Of a stretch of 5,150 nt of DNA, positions 1-5,150 are shown in pieces (positions within the stretch are counted from its first letter, which is position 1; every line of letters starts with the position of its first letter). Location: contig JAHZAV010000002.1 in NCBI GenBank assembly GCA_019423745.1, positions 19,368-24,517 on the forward strand. Direction: 5' to 3'. This DNA comes from Lachnospiraceae bacterium (GTDB lineage Bacteria; Bacillota; Clostridia; Lachnospirales; Lachnospiraceae). The notes under the pieces are model-generated. The model was not told the DNA's origin, did no database searches, and was given only the letters and a program-made list of their open reading frames with translations. A program made the position numbers and the translations under genes.

Positions 1-152
1 TTTTCGGGCTTTCGCCCTACCATGCAGGTTTTTCGCCCTGCTAAACTCCAACCCTTCGGGTTCTCGTTTTCGGGCTTTCGCCCTACTATTCAGGCTTTTT
101 CGCCCTGCTAAACTCCAACCCTCCGGGTTCTCGTTTTCGGGCTTTCGCCCTA
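1..152 (-). repeat. Tandem array of ~66-base units, each with three small hairpins
   Basis: Two full units (1-66 and 67-133) differ by three substitutions and one inserted base; a third, partial unit (134-152) stops after its first hairpin. The array continues past the left edge or begins there. Each full unit holds three inverted repeats. Hairpin A (6-17, 72-83, 139-150) reads GGGC-GAAA-GCCC on the minus strand, a GNRA tetraloop. Hairpin B (24-41, about 91-107) pairs GCAGG with CCTGC, or CAGGC with a one-base bulge in unit 2. Hairpin C (50-62, 117-129) is AACCC-GAA-GGGTT, with loop GGA in unit 2. The stable loop types appear only on the minus strand, so I assign that strand. The repeat is seen directly; the RNA role is inferred. 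No open frame crosses the array, and unit lengths of 66 and 67 break any frame. Confidence 0.9.
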
Positions 153-153
153 T

Positions 154-210
154 AGAAATGCAAGATGCCAAGAATGCCTGCCAGCAGGCATTTTGCCTTC
201 TTGCATTTCT
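154..210 (-). repeat. Long imperfect hairpin next to the repeat array
   Basis: The outer arms AGAAATGCAAGA (154-165) and TCTTGCATTTCT (199-210) are perfectly complementary over 12 bases. Inside, AATGCCTGC (173-181) and GCAGGCATT (184-192) form a second perfect 9-base stem with a very short loop. A small asymmetric internal loop separates the two stems. Neither strand has a T-tract after the hairpin, so it is not an ordinary intrinsic terminator. It lies directly between the promoter at 234-263 and the first array hairpin, so it would be the 5' domain of any RNA made there. Confidence 0.85.
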
Positions 211-233
211 GCATGGCTCATTGCTTTGCGAAT

Positions 234-263
234 ATTATACCACAGGCAAATTATGGTAATCAA
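234..263 (-). promoter_or_regulatory. Extended -10 promoter facing the repeat array
   Basis: On the minus strand, TTGATT (263-258) is followed after 18 bases by TATAAT (239-234). TG-G directly precedes the -10 (242-240), giving an extended -10 element. The -35 overlaps the TGA stop codon of the exporter gene at 260-262. Start of transcription is expected near 227. No gene follows in the window, so the predicted product is the structured RNA or a leader. Confidence 0.55.
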
Positions 264-736
264 CTATTGTTGATGTTTCCCTTGTGAATCCTTCTGGTTT
301 TCCAGTAATCGGGACGAAAAAATTCTCTTGGTATTGATACAATACAAACAATACCAAGTACGATAGCAAATGCTACTTTTATTGCCCCTATTCCTCTTTG
401 TGCCGCTTCGCCTAACTGGTTCATAACAAGGTAATAAGCTGTATAATACACGCCGGCTCCGGGCACTAAAGGGAAAATTCCCGAAATCAGGAAAACGGTA
501 ATCGGACACTTCATCCGTACTGTCAGTATTCTGGATATCAGAACTACCACTAATGTTCCCAAAAAGGAAGCAATAGCTGCTGAAGTGAAGTCGACTGTCA
601 AACAATATACAACCCACCCCATTGTTCCGGTAATCCCGCAGCTTAAATAAAATCGTTTTGGTACATTGAACAAAATTGAAAATGCAATAGTGCCAAAAAA
701 CGGACAGATCAAATTAGCTGTAATATACTCTATCAT
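260..736 (-). CDS. Threonine/serine exporter, small membrane subunit (ThrE_2 type)
   Basis: This 158-residue, very hydrophobic protein matches the small second half of split ThrE-type exporters (family known from Corynebacterium ThrE, which exports threonine and serine). I see four to five membrane segments, at about 7-24, 30-47, 51-72, 79-104 and 117-135, then a basic C-terminal tail. The PLVPG motif at residues 89-93 is the family signature and also occurs in the partner protein. The ATG at 736 overlaps the TGA of the upstream gene (ATGA), and an AGGAGGTG site lies nine bases before it, so translation is probably coupled and the two subunits made together. Full-length ThrE has about ten membrane segments in one chain; here they are divided between two genes. 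Substrate is assigned by family only. Confidence 0.88.
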   Translation of the reverse strand: MIEYITANLICPFFGTIAFSILFNVPKRFYLSCGITGTMGWVVYCLTVDFTSAAIASFLGTLVVVLISRILTVRMKCPITVFLISGIFPLVPGAGVYYTAYYLVMNQLGEAAQRGIGAIKVAFAIVLGIVCIVSIPREFFRPDYWKTRRIHKGNINNS

Positions 737-1965
737 CCAAGAACACCTCCTGCCATATTTGCATAAACTCCAAGTGTAATTCCGACACCGATAGCTATAT
801 ATACAAATACAAGAAGTGCGTCAATCATCCGCACTGTTCCAGAAAGGAAATCACTGTCAGCAATATCACGAATTGCATTGACAAATCCCATTCCAGGCAC
901 TAATGGCATGATAGATGCAATAATAATCCCATCTCTTTGAAGGGGAATGGGGGATATATGCAGCGCCACAAGCCCAAGCGCTGTCAGCAATACACCTCCC
1001 ATGATATTAACGATAATTTTTGACATATGGTGTTTTTTGGCTATCAAAACCCAGATATATAATATACACCCTATCAAAAAAGCCACAAGGCTCTCAGGAA
1101 TCCCTGCTCCTAAGAGATAGCCGAAACATCCACTACCTATACCGGCAGCCAAAACTTGAAAATAGCTCCTCTTGGGCGGTATTTTTTCAATTTCTGCAAG
1201 TCTTTCAAAAGCCTCATCCAATCCTACCATACCGGCGGCAATCTCTCTTGACAGATCATTTACCTCTGCTACAATTCCCAAATGTGCTGCTGAAAGCGGT
1301 ATGTGTTTAACTTTTGTATAAGAATCGCCGTCTCCAATCTTAACGCTTATAATTATTGCATGGCTCATGGTAAACGTATCTACATCGTCGACATGAAATC
1401 TTTTACAAATATGCTGGATGGTTTCCTCTACACGAAAAATCTCTCCCCCGTTTTTCAGAAGAATTCTTCCTGCTTCCAAAGCCAGATCCATCACTCTTTT
1501 GGGATCTGATTCCTTTTCCAGGTCTTTCTTTAAGTAAATCATATCTGTCAGCATTACCCCATCCTCATAAATAGGTTCCCGATAATTTTCTGTAAAAAAT
1601 CCCGGCACAATATGAGATGGGACAAATCCGCAATGTTCATAAAAATCGATTGCCTTTTCACTGTTTCCTGTTCCTACATACATAGTGGAACATTGGAAAC
1701 TATATTTTTCACATACGTAATGAAGCAGGGCTCGGCCATATCCTCTGCCCTGCGCTTTTTCTCTTGTAGCAATATTTTTTAATTCACAGTTTCCTGTATT
1801 TCTCATGGTAACAATACAGACTGACTGAATTTCGCCTTCTTCATCATATAATGCAAACATATCCCCATCATCCAGATACTTGTCTATCATGTCCTCCTGG
1901 GGATCTGCAAGTAATAGTAGATCCAAAAATGCCTTTTTATTTTCTGTAATCTGATGAATCCTCAT
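733..1965 (-). CDS. GNAT acetyltransferase fused to ThrE-type threonine/serine exporter subunit
   Basis: This 410-residue protein has two parts. Residues 1-145 form a complete GNAT N-acetyltransferase: the acetyl-CoA loop QGRGYG (72-77, Q-x-x-G-x-G) is followed by an N-S-E-K-A-x-x-F-Y-E-x-C-G-F segment (101-114) typical of the GNAT C-terminal half. From about 156 the chain is a ThrE family subunit: a cytoplasmic domain (156-265) starting like stand-alone ThrE proteins, then five membrane segments (about 268-288, 291-309, 316-337, 345-364, 378-400) with PLVPG at 354-358. The linker is only about ten charged residues. Start: ATG at 1965 has GAGGAAG (1979-1973) at good distance. It is the first gene of an operon with the small exporter subunit. 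The acetyl acceptor is unknown; acetylation linked to export of an amino acid or other small amine is a guess. Confidence 0.85.
   Translation of the reverse strand: MRIHQITENKKAFLDLLLLADPQEDMIDKYLDDGDMFALYDEEGEIQSVCIVTMRNTGNCELKNIATREKAQGRGYGRALLHYVCEKYSFQCSTMYVGTGNSEKAIDFYEHCGFVPSHIVPGFFTENYREPIYEDGVMLTDMIYLKKDLEKESDPKRVMDLALEAGRILLKNGGEIFRVEETIQHICKRFHVDDVDTFTMSHAIIISVKIGDGDSYTKVKHIPLSAAHLGIVAEVNDLSREIAAGMVGLDEAFERLAEIEKIPPKRSYFQVLAAGIGSGCFGYLLGAGIPESLVAFLIGCILYIWVLIAKKHHMSKIIVNIMGGVLLTALGLVALHISPIPLQRDGIIIASIMPLVPGMGFVNAIRDIADSDFLSGTVRMIDALLVFVYIAIGVGITLGVYANMAGGVLG
744..751 (-). promoter_or_regulatory. Strong ribosome binding site inside the upstream gene
   Basis: AGGAGGTG on the minus strand lies within the last codons of the acetyltransferase-exporter fusion, with nine bases between GGAGG and the ATG at 736. 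It fixes the start of the small exporter subunit and allows strong initiation despite the four-base gene overlap. Confidence 0.85.
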
Positions 1966-2009
1966 ATTTTTGCTTCCTCGGTTATCATATTGATATCTGC
2001 ATCTTGCTC

Positions 2010-2038
2010 ATTATAGCACTATCCAGAAAAAATTTACA
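2010..2038 (-). promoter_or_regulatory. Extended -10 promoter of the exporter operon
   Basis: On the minus strand TATAAT (2015-2010) is preceded by TG-C, an extended -10. The -35 at 17-base spacing is weak (TGTAAA, 2038-2033), as is common with extended -10 sites. Transcription would start near 2003, giving a leader of about 38 bases before the ATG at 1965. The operon therefore appears to be transcribed independently of the upstream surface-protein gene. Confidence 0.6.
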
Positions 2039-2047
2039 GATATTTTT

Positions 2048-3238
2048 TTATCTTCCTGCAGGCAGCAAAACAAGGGTTCCAGTTTCCTTATTATATAAAA
2101 TTCCATCTTTGCTCACATATACAGGGTTGCCGGGATCCACTTCAATATAAAACAATGAAGAGAGGTTCTCCAATGCTCCAGGTTCAATATCTGTCATCCC
2201 CGCCGGAACATATATTTCAAATATCTCGTTTGAGAAATTATTCAAAGCTCCTGCCCTGATTCCGACACAACCTTCTTCATTTGGAAGGACAAGCAAACCA
2301 TCTTTAATCTTATAATTCTCTCCTGTAAAGCTTGTAATATATCCTTCTTCATCACACAGAAATCCCGTATAGTCTTTCCAGCCTGCATATAACTCCAGCA
2401 CTGTCTCTCCTCGTTCAGCCCCTTCAAACGGAATTGTACAAGCTTCATCTCTGTACCAGCCAGTAAATTCTTTTCCAAGGCGACTGGGAATAATCTCGTC
2501 CTTCATTATATAATCTGTCAAATATAATGTGTCTGTATCACAGATTCCTCCATTTCCATTTAAATAGACTTTGTAATCTGTAACACCGAACGGAATTTCT
2601 ATTTTACTTCCATTATATTCTACAGAAATGTTGTAATTTCCCGCTTTTCCAGTATCAGGAATTTCGACGGTAGCTTCCTCCAGTAAAATCTTCTTTTCCC
2701 CGTATAATAAAGTAATTCCAGACAAATCCACGGTACTGCCCACACAGTAATCAGAGGGCAACTTTCCTTCAAACTTCAATATATAGCTGTCTCCAGTATT
2801 AGAAAAATCCGCATTTCCCGATGGATTTCTCATTTCTTCTGTTCCACTGTCCAATATAACAGCAGATGGCGTTCCTGCCGTATCCAGCTTCTGACTAATA
2901 CTTTCGTATCCGTTCAAAGCAGCTTGTTCTCTTGCATTTAAAACCGCTTTTGTCAGACCGATGTGATTTTCCATCATCTCTAAAATACTGTTCGCTCCTT
3001 CTGTCACTTCACTGCCAGCTCCGAAATACAGTTTATCTCTTTCTTCGACCGCAATCGGACTAAGAGTTTTTTCTGCTTCCAGATTGATCGTCTCCTCCTT
3101 AGACACTATAGAGGCTGTAATCCATACAGAAGTTGCCACCAGCGCTCCCTTTAGTACCTTTTCCAATATCGCCTTAACATCCAGTCGAATTGGTATTCCT
3201 TTAAATAACTCTATGGCTTCTGTTCTCATATTCTCCAT
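2048..3238 (-). CDS. Membrane-anchored protein with InlB B-repeat and short BspA-like LRR
   Basis: This is a predicted surface-exposed protein of unknown function. With the ATG at 3238 it has 396 residues. An amphipathic N-terminal stretch (1-28) precedes one membrane segment (about 29-46), giving an N-terminal anchor rather than a cleaved signal. Residues 50-220 are an uncharacterised extracellular region. Residues 221-291 look like an InlB/Listeria-Bacteroides B-repeat: VYLNGNGG start, then FTGWYRD, ending in LYAGW. Residues 295-396 resemble BspA-type leucine-rich repeats (AGALNNFSN, PGALENLSSL, DGILYNKETGTLVLLPAG). Such proteins often mediate adhesion; that is family knowledge only. The open frame extends upstream to 3313, but that part lies inside the grdD terminator and has no ribosome site. 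The ATG at 3229 is a close alternative (393 residues). The C-terminus stops where related proteins usually continue with more repeats. Confidence 0.75.
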   Translation of the reverse strand: MENMRTEAIELFKGIPIRLDVKAILEKVLKGALVATSVWITASIVSKEETINLEAEKTLSPIAVEERDKLYFGAGSEVTEGANSILEMMENHIGLTKAVLNAREQAALNGYESISQKLDTAGTPSAVILDSGTEEMRNPSGNADFSNTGDSYILKFEGKLPSDYCVGSTVDLSGITLLYGEKKILLEEATVEIPDTGKAGNYNISVEYNGSKIEIPFGVTDYKVYLNGNGGICDTDTLYLTDYIMKDEIIPSRLGKEFTGWYRDEACTIPFEGAERGETVLELYAGWKDYTGFLCDEEGYITSFTGENYKIKDGLLVLPNEEGCVGIRAGALNNFSNEIFEIYVPAGMTDIEPGALENLSSLFYIEVDPGNPVYVSKDGILYNKETGTLVLLPAGR

Positions 3239-3265
3239 TATATAATTCCACTTTTTCCCAAACAA
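3237..3265 (-). promoter_or_regulatory. Promoter-like sequence at the start of the surface-protein gene
   Basis: On the minus strand a perfect TATAAT (3242-3237) lies 17 bases from TTGTTT (3265-3260). The -10 overlaps the ATG at 3238, and transcription would start at about 3230-3229, right at the next in-frame ATG (3229). If used, it would make a nearly leaderless mRNA, or imply a start further inside. It lies just downstream of the grdD terminator, where a new promoter is expected. The sequence is AT-rich, so chance is possible. Confidence 0.4.
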
Positions 3266-3277
3266 TATAAGGCACAC

Positions 3278-3317
3278 AAAAAGGAAGTGGCATCTCGGCA
3301 CACCGACTGCCACTTCC
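3278..3317 (-). terminator. Intrinsic terminator after grdD
   Basis: On the minus strand GGAAGTGGCA (3317-3308) pairs perfectly with TGCCACTTCC (3292-3283). A second inner stem TCGG/CCGA (3306-3303 with 3298-3295) closes a four-base loop, with a small internal loop between the stems. Five Ts follow (3282-3278). It begins 13 bases after the grdD stop codon and is a convincing rho-independent terminator for the glycine reductase operon. No T-tract exists on the plus strand, so it acts in one direction. Confidence 0.9.
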
Positions 3318-3330
3318 CCTGCACTAAAAC

Positions 3331-4485
3331 CTAATTAATATATCCTGCCTTTTTCAGCTCCTCTGCAGCTTTTTCATAATTTGCATCTGATACAAGAATG
3401 ATAGGACCAGTACAGCCCATTCCGCTCTCTGCATAAATGCCAAGTTTCCAAAGAACTTTTACTCCGTCTTCCAGATCCATGATCTCAATGCCTGCAATCT
3501 GTGAAGTTACTGGTTCTTTAGGCGGTGCTTGAACTTCTTCCTCTTCTGCTGCCGGTTTTGCTGCCGCCTTTCTGGCATTCAGAATTTCTTTCAGTCCAGC
3601 CTTATTTGCTGCTGCAAATTCTTTCTTTGCTACATCAAATACTTTTCCACGAATCAGCTCTGCAGCATAACGAATGGCTCCCGTAATGAGAGGTGCTCCG
3701 GATGCCCTGGAAATGATCATGACAAGCTGATCATACCCTTCCCCGATACCAGGGCCATAGCCATAACCTGTTGCTTCAAAACTTCCTCCTGTTGTAAAAG
3801 ATGACAGCATTTTAATCAGAATATTTCCGGACAGCGAATCACATACCATAATATCCGGGGAGCCCTGCAGCACATCATTTCCACGCATTACGCAGCCTCC
3901 ATCTGCCCTTGCTGATTCTGCAAATGAAATGTCATATCCATTCTCTTTCAACTGTTTCAGCGCAATTTCTGTCTGACGTGCCCCATCCACGTTCAGAATA
4001 CCTACCGTCGGATTGCTCTTTCCGCATGCCTTTGCAGCAATAATTCCATAAATTGCGTTCTTGATCATTCCTTCTACACGGTCGGCGCTGGAAGTACCTG
4101 TTGTTGTAGCAACAAACATCTCTTTTCCTTTTGCCGGTGTTACTGCACGTCCGACAGTAGACACCCCGATTGGGAATGGGAAATGCATTGTTACTGCTCC
4201 ATCCACTTCCTTATTTTTCAGAAGTTCTTCCATTTTCTTGTGGCCTTCCTCTTCATCAGCCACTTTGACCGTGGTCACTCCTTCTGCCTCCAGAGTACCA
4301 ATGTAATATACATCTATGCCCTCTTTTGCTGCAGCAACCGCAGCTGCCATGGCATTTTCTTCTCCATGCTCGCTGCCCATGCCTGTCAAAGCAATCTTCG
4401 GCTTTTTCCCAAAGCTTCCGGTCTCCAGACCCTCTGCCATTTCCATAAAGGTGGAGGCAATCATTTTTTCAATACTATTTGCCAT
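3331..4485 (-). CDS. grdD: Glycine reductase complex component C, alpha subunit
   Basis: GrdD forms protein C with GrdC. Protein C takes the carboxymethyl/acetyl unit from the selenoprotein partners of glycine reductase and releases acetyl phosphate, used to make ATP, in the cytoplasm. The protein has 384 residues, the usual family size. The C-terminal ESGMGCTGP motif places Cys358 where the active-site thiol (Cys359 in Eubacterium acidaminophilum) is known. Residues 211-227 (DIMVCDSLSGNILIKML) resemble the PlsX phosphate-acyltransferase fold. A low-complexity Ala/Glu/Pro linker at about 305-327 separates the main domain from the Cys-containing tail. The start is ATG at 4485: AAGGAG (4499-4494) is eight bases upstream, whereas the in-frame GTG at 4494 overlaps that site and cannot use it. 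The ribosome site overlaps the grdC stop (TAAAGGAG), so the two are co-translated. An intrinsic terminator follows. Confidence 0.95.
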   Translation of the reverse strand: MANSIEKMIASTFMEMAEGLETGSFGKKPKIALTGMGSEHGEENAMAAAVAAAKEGIDVYYIGTLEAEGVTTVKVADEEEGHKKMEELLKNKEVDGAVTMHFPFPIGVSTVGRAVTPAKGKEMFVATTTGTSSADRVEGMIKNAIYGIIAAKACGKSNPTVGILNVDGARQTEIALKQLKENGYDISFAESARADGGCVMRGNDVLQGSPDIMVCDSLSGNILIKMLSSFTTGGSFEATGYGYGPGIGEGYDQLVMIISRASGAPLITGAIRYAAELIRGKVFDVAKKEFAAANKAGLKEILNARKAAAKPAAEEEEVQAPPKEPVTSQIAGIEIMDLEDGVKVLWKLGIYAESGMGCTGPIILVSDANYEKAAEELKKAGYIN

Positions 4486-4493
4486 TTTATCCA

Positions 4494-4499
4494 CTCCTT
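4494..4499 (-). promoter_or_regulatory. Ribosome binding site that decides the grdD start
   Basis: AAGGAG on the minus strand begins inside the TAA stop of grdC and lies eight bases before the ATG at 4485. It makes ATG 4485 the start rather than the in-frame GTG at 4494, which lies at the edge of the site itself. Confidence 0.85.
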
Positions 4500-5150
4500 T
4501 ACTCTGCCATTAATGTTGCTGCAAAATCTTTCATTGCTTTCGCAATTAATCCTTTTACTTCTTCCTCAGAAACTCCTGCTTCTGCTTTCTCAGCTTCTGC
4601 AGTATTTCCATGGATTACAAAAGATACTCCATCAAACAGGTTGGTCATACGTCCAAGGAACAGACTTCCTTTTCCGATGATCATTGCATTCTTAATCTTT
4701 CCTGACAGGATATCTTCTCTTGCGACTCCAATGTAAGGAACACCTGAAGGAATGTGCCCCTGTGTCGGTGCCCATCCGGTCAGACCATGTTTCTTTGTAA
4801 AGTCTGCAAGTTCTTTTCTGTCCAGTTCTCCTCGTTTTACAGCAAGCGCTGCAATCATCTTGTAGTTTGCTAACGGAACATCTCCAGCTCCTGCCGGTTT
4901 AGTAATATCCGGATTCTGCATTTCCGGTGAATACTTATCAATCTCCGGAATCTTCATTCCTGCTCTGTCAAGCGGATCTGCTACCAGGCTTCCAATAACA
5001 GCCTGCGGTGCAGAACCTGTTCCAACTGTGTGGCGTCCCAAAAGATTAAGATCAATCTCAGGATTTACACCGTCATTCTGGGAAATGACAACAGCAAATC
5101 CTCCAAGACAATCTTCCAGAATCGGAAGACCTTTTTTAATATGGTCTTTT
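4499..5150 (-). CDS. grdC: Glycine reductase complex component C, beta subunit (partial, C-terminal part)
   Basis: The frame is open to the window edge, giving about 216 C-terminal residues of a protein usually near 510 residues. The TTG at 5041 is an internal leucine, not a start: the frame continues upstream with a good protein sequence, including a D-C-L-G-G-F segment (Cys codon at 5110-5108). GrdC is the FabH/thiolase-like subunit of protein C, which with GrdD converts the carboxymethyl group of glycine reductase to acetyl phosphate. Typical GrdC segments here include GRHTVGTGSAPQ, WAPTQGHIPSGVPYIG and IGKGSLFLGRMTNLFDG; the His in GHIPSG is a candidate catalytic residue by analogy with FabH-like enzymes, which I could not confirm. 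The stop TAA overlaps the grdD ribosome site. The selenoprotein subunits GrdA and GrdB are expected further upstream, outside the window. Confidence 0.93.
   Translation of the reverse strand, partial: KDHIKKGLPILEDCLGGFAVVISQNDGVNPEIDLNLLGRHTVGTGSAPQAVIGSLVADPLDRAGMKIPEIDKYSPEMQNPDITKPAGAGDVPLANYKMIAALAVKRGELDRKELADFTKKHGLTGWAPTQGHIPSGVPYIGVAREDILSGKIKNAMIIGKGSLFLGRMTNLFDGVSFVIHGNTAEAEKAEAGVSEEEVKGLIAKAMKDFAATLMAE

Larger units (their letters stand above)
1..227 (-). ncRNA. Candidate structured RNA (promoter, long hairpin, hairpin array)
   Basis: A transcript starting near 227 from the promoter at 234-263 would begin with the long imperfect hairpin (154-210) and then run through at least seven small hairpins in the array. 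There is no convincing protein frame; the only small one is 23 codons (150-221) without a ribosome binding site. The 3' end lies outside the window. The alternatives are the 5' leader of a gene further left, a dispersed repeat cluster with no function, or a 3' extension of the exporter operon mRNA. This call is inference from promoter and fold; I do not recognise a named RNA family. Confidence 0.35.

Noticed and set aside
1..152. CRISPR array
   Set aside because: Units follow each other without unique spacers, and similarity extends over the full ~66 bases.
154..210. Intrinsic terminator of the exporter operon
   Set aside because: No T-tract follows on the minus strand, and a promoter for the same strand lies between the operon and the hairpin.
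2024..2049. Terminator after the surface-protein gene
   Set aside because: The only inverted repeat is an A-run opposite a T-run with no GC pairs; too weak to call.
3239..3313. Upstream extension of the surface protein to 3313
   Set aside because: This stretch lies within the grdD terminator and spacer, has no ribosome site, and adds a second hydrophobic segment unlike the rest.
4492..4494. GTG start for grdD at 4494
   Set aside because: It sits on the AAGGAG site itself; the ATG at 4485 has ideal spacing.
4183..4680. Plus-strand 165-residue open frame
   Set aside because: It is the antisense of grdD/grdC, rich in Leu/Ser/Phe/Cys from the reverse of Glu/Lys/Ala codons, with no ribosome site or domain.
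5039..5041. TTG start for a 180-residue protein
   Set aside because: The same frame stays open and GrdC-like to the window edge, so the gene is simply cut by the window.

Overview
The window looks like a chromosomal segment of an amino-acid-fermenting Clostridia member, most likely a gut Lachnospiraceae-type Firmicute. This rests on the glycine reductase genes, strong AGGAGG-type ribosome binding sites, an AT-leaning composition, and a BspA-like/InlB-repeat surface protein. The assignment is inferred from gene content, not from a marker gene. All convincing genes are on the minus strand, so transcription runs from position 5150 towards position 1.

In transcription order, the right side (5150-3331) holds the end of grdC and all of grdD, the two subunits of protein C of the glycine reductase complex, which makes acetyl phosphate. 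The pair is tightly coupled and closes with a strong intrinsic terminator at 3278-3317. Next (3238-2048) is a membrane-anchored protein with an InlB-type B-repeat and a short BspA-like leucine-rich segment. It has its own promoter-like sequence and appears to end in mid-solenoid. After an 82-base gap with an extended -10 promoter comes a two-gene operon (1965-260) for a split ThrE-type threonine/serine exporter. Its first gene is unusual: a complete GNAT acetyltransferase is fused to the front of the ThrE cytoplasmic and membrane domain. The second gene overlaps it by ATGA and supplies the other membrane half.

The left end (1-259) has no convincing protein gene and is the most intriguing part. 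A minus-strand promoter overlaps the exporter stop codon and points at a long imperfect hairpin. Beyond the hairpin lies a tandem array of about 66-base units, each able to fold into three small hairpins. Read on the minus strand, one hairpin has a perfect GAAA (GNRA) tetraloop and another has a G-N-A triloop in both copies. This suggests a structured transcribed RNA or a dispersed structured repeat that runs off the left edge.

Functionally, glycine reductase and the Thr/Ser exporter both concern small amino acids, and glycine can arise from threonine or serine. However, they are separate transcription units and the link is only inferred.
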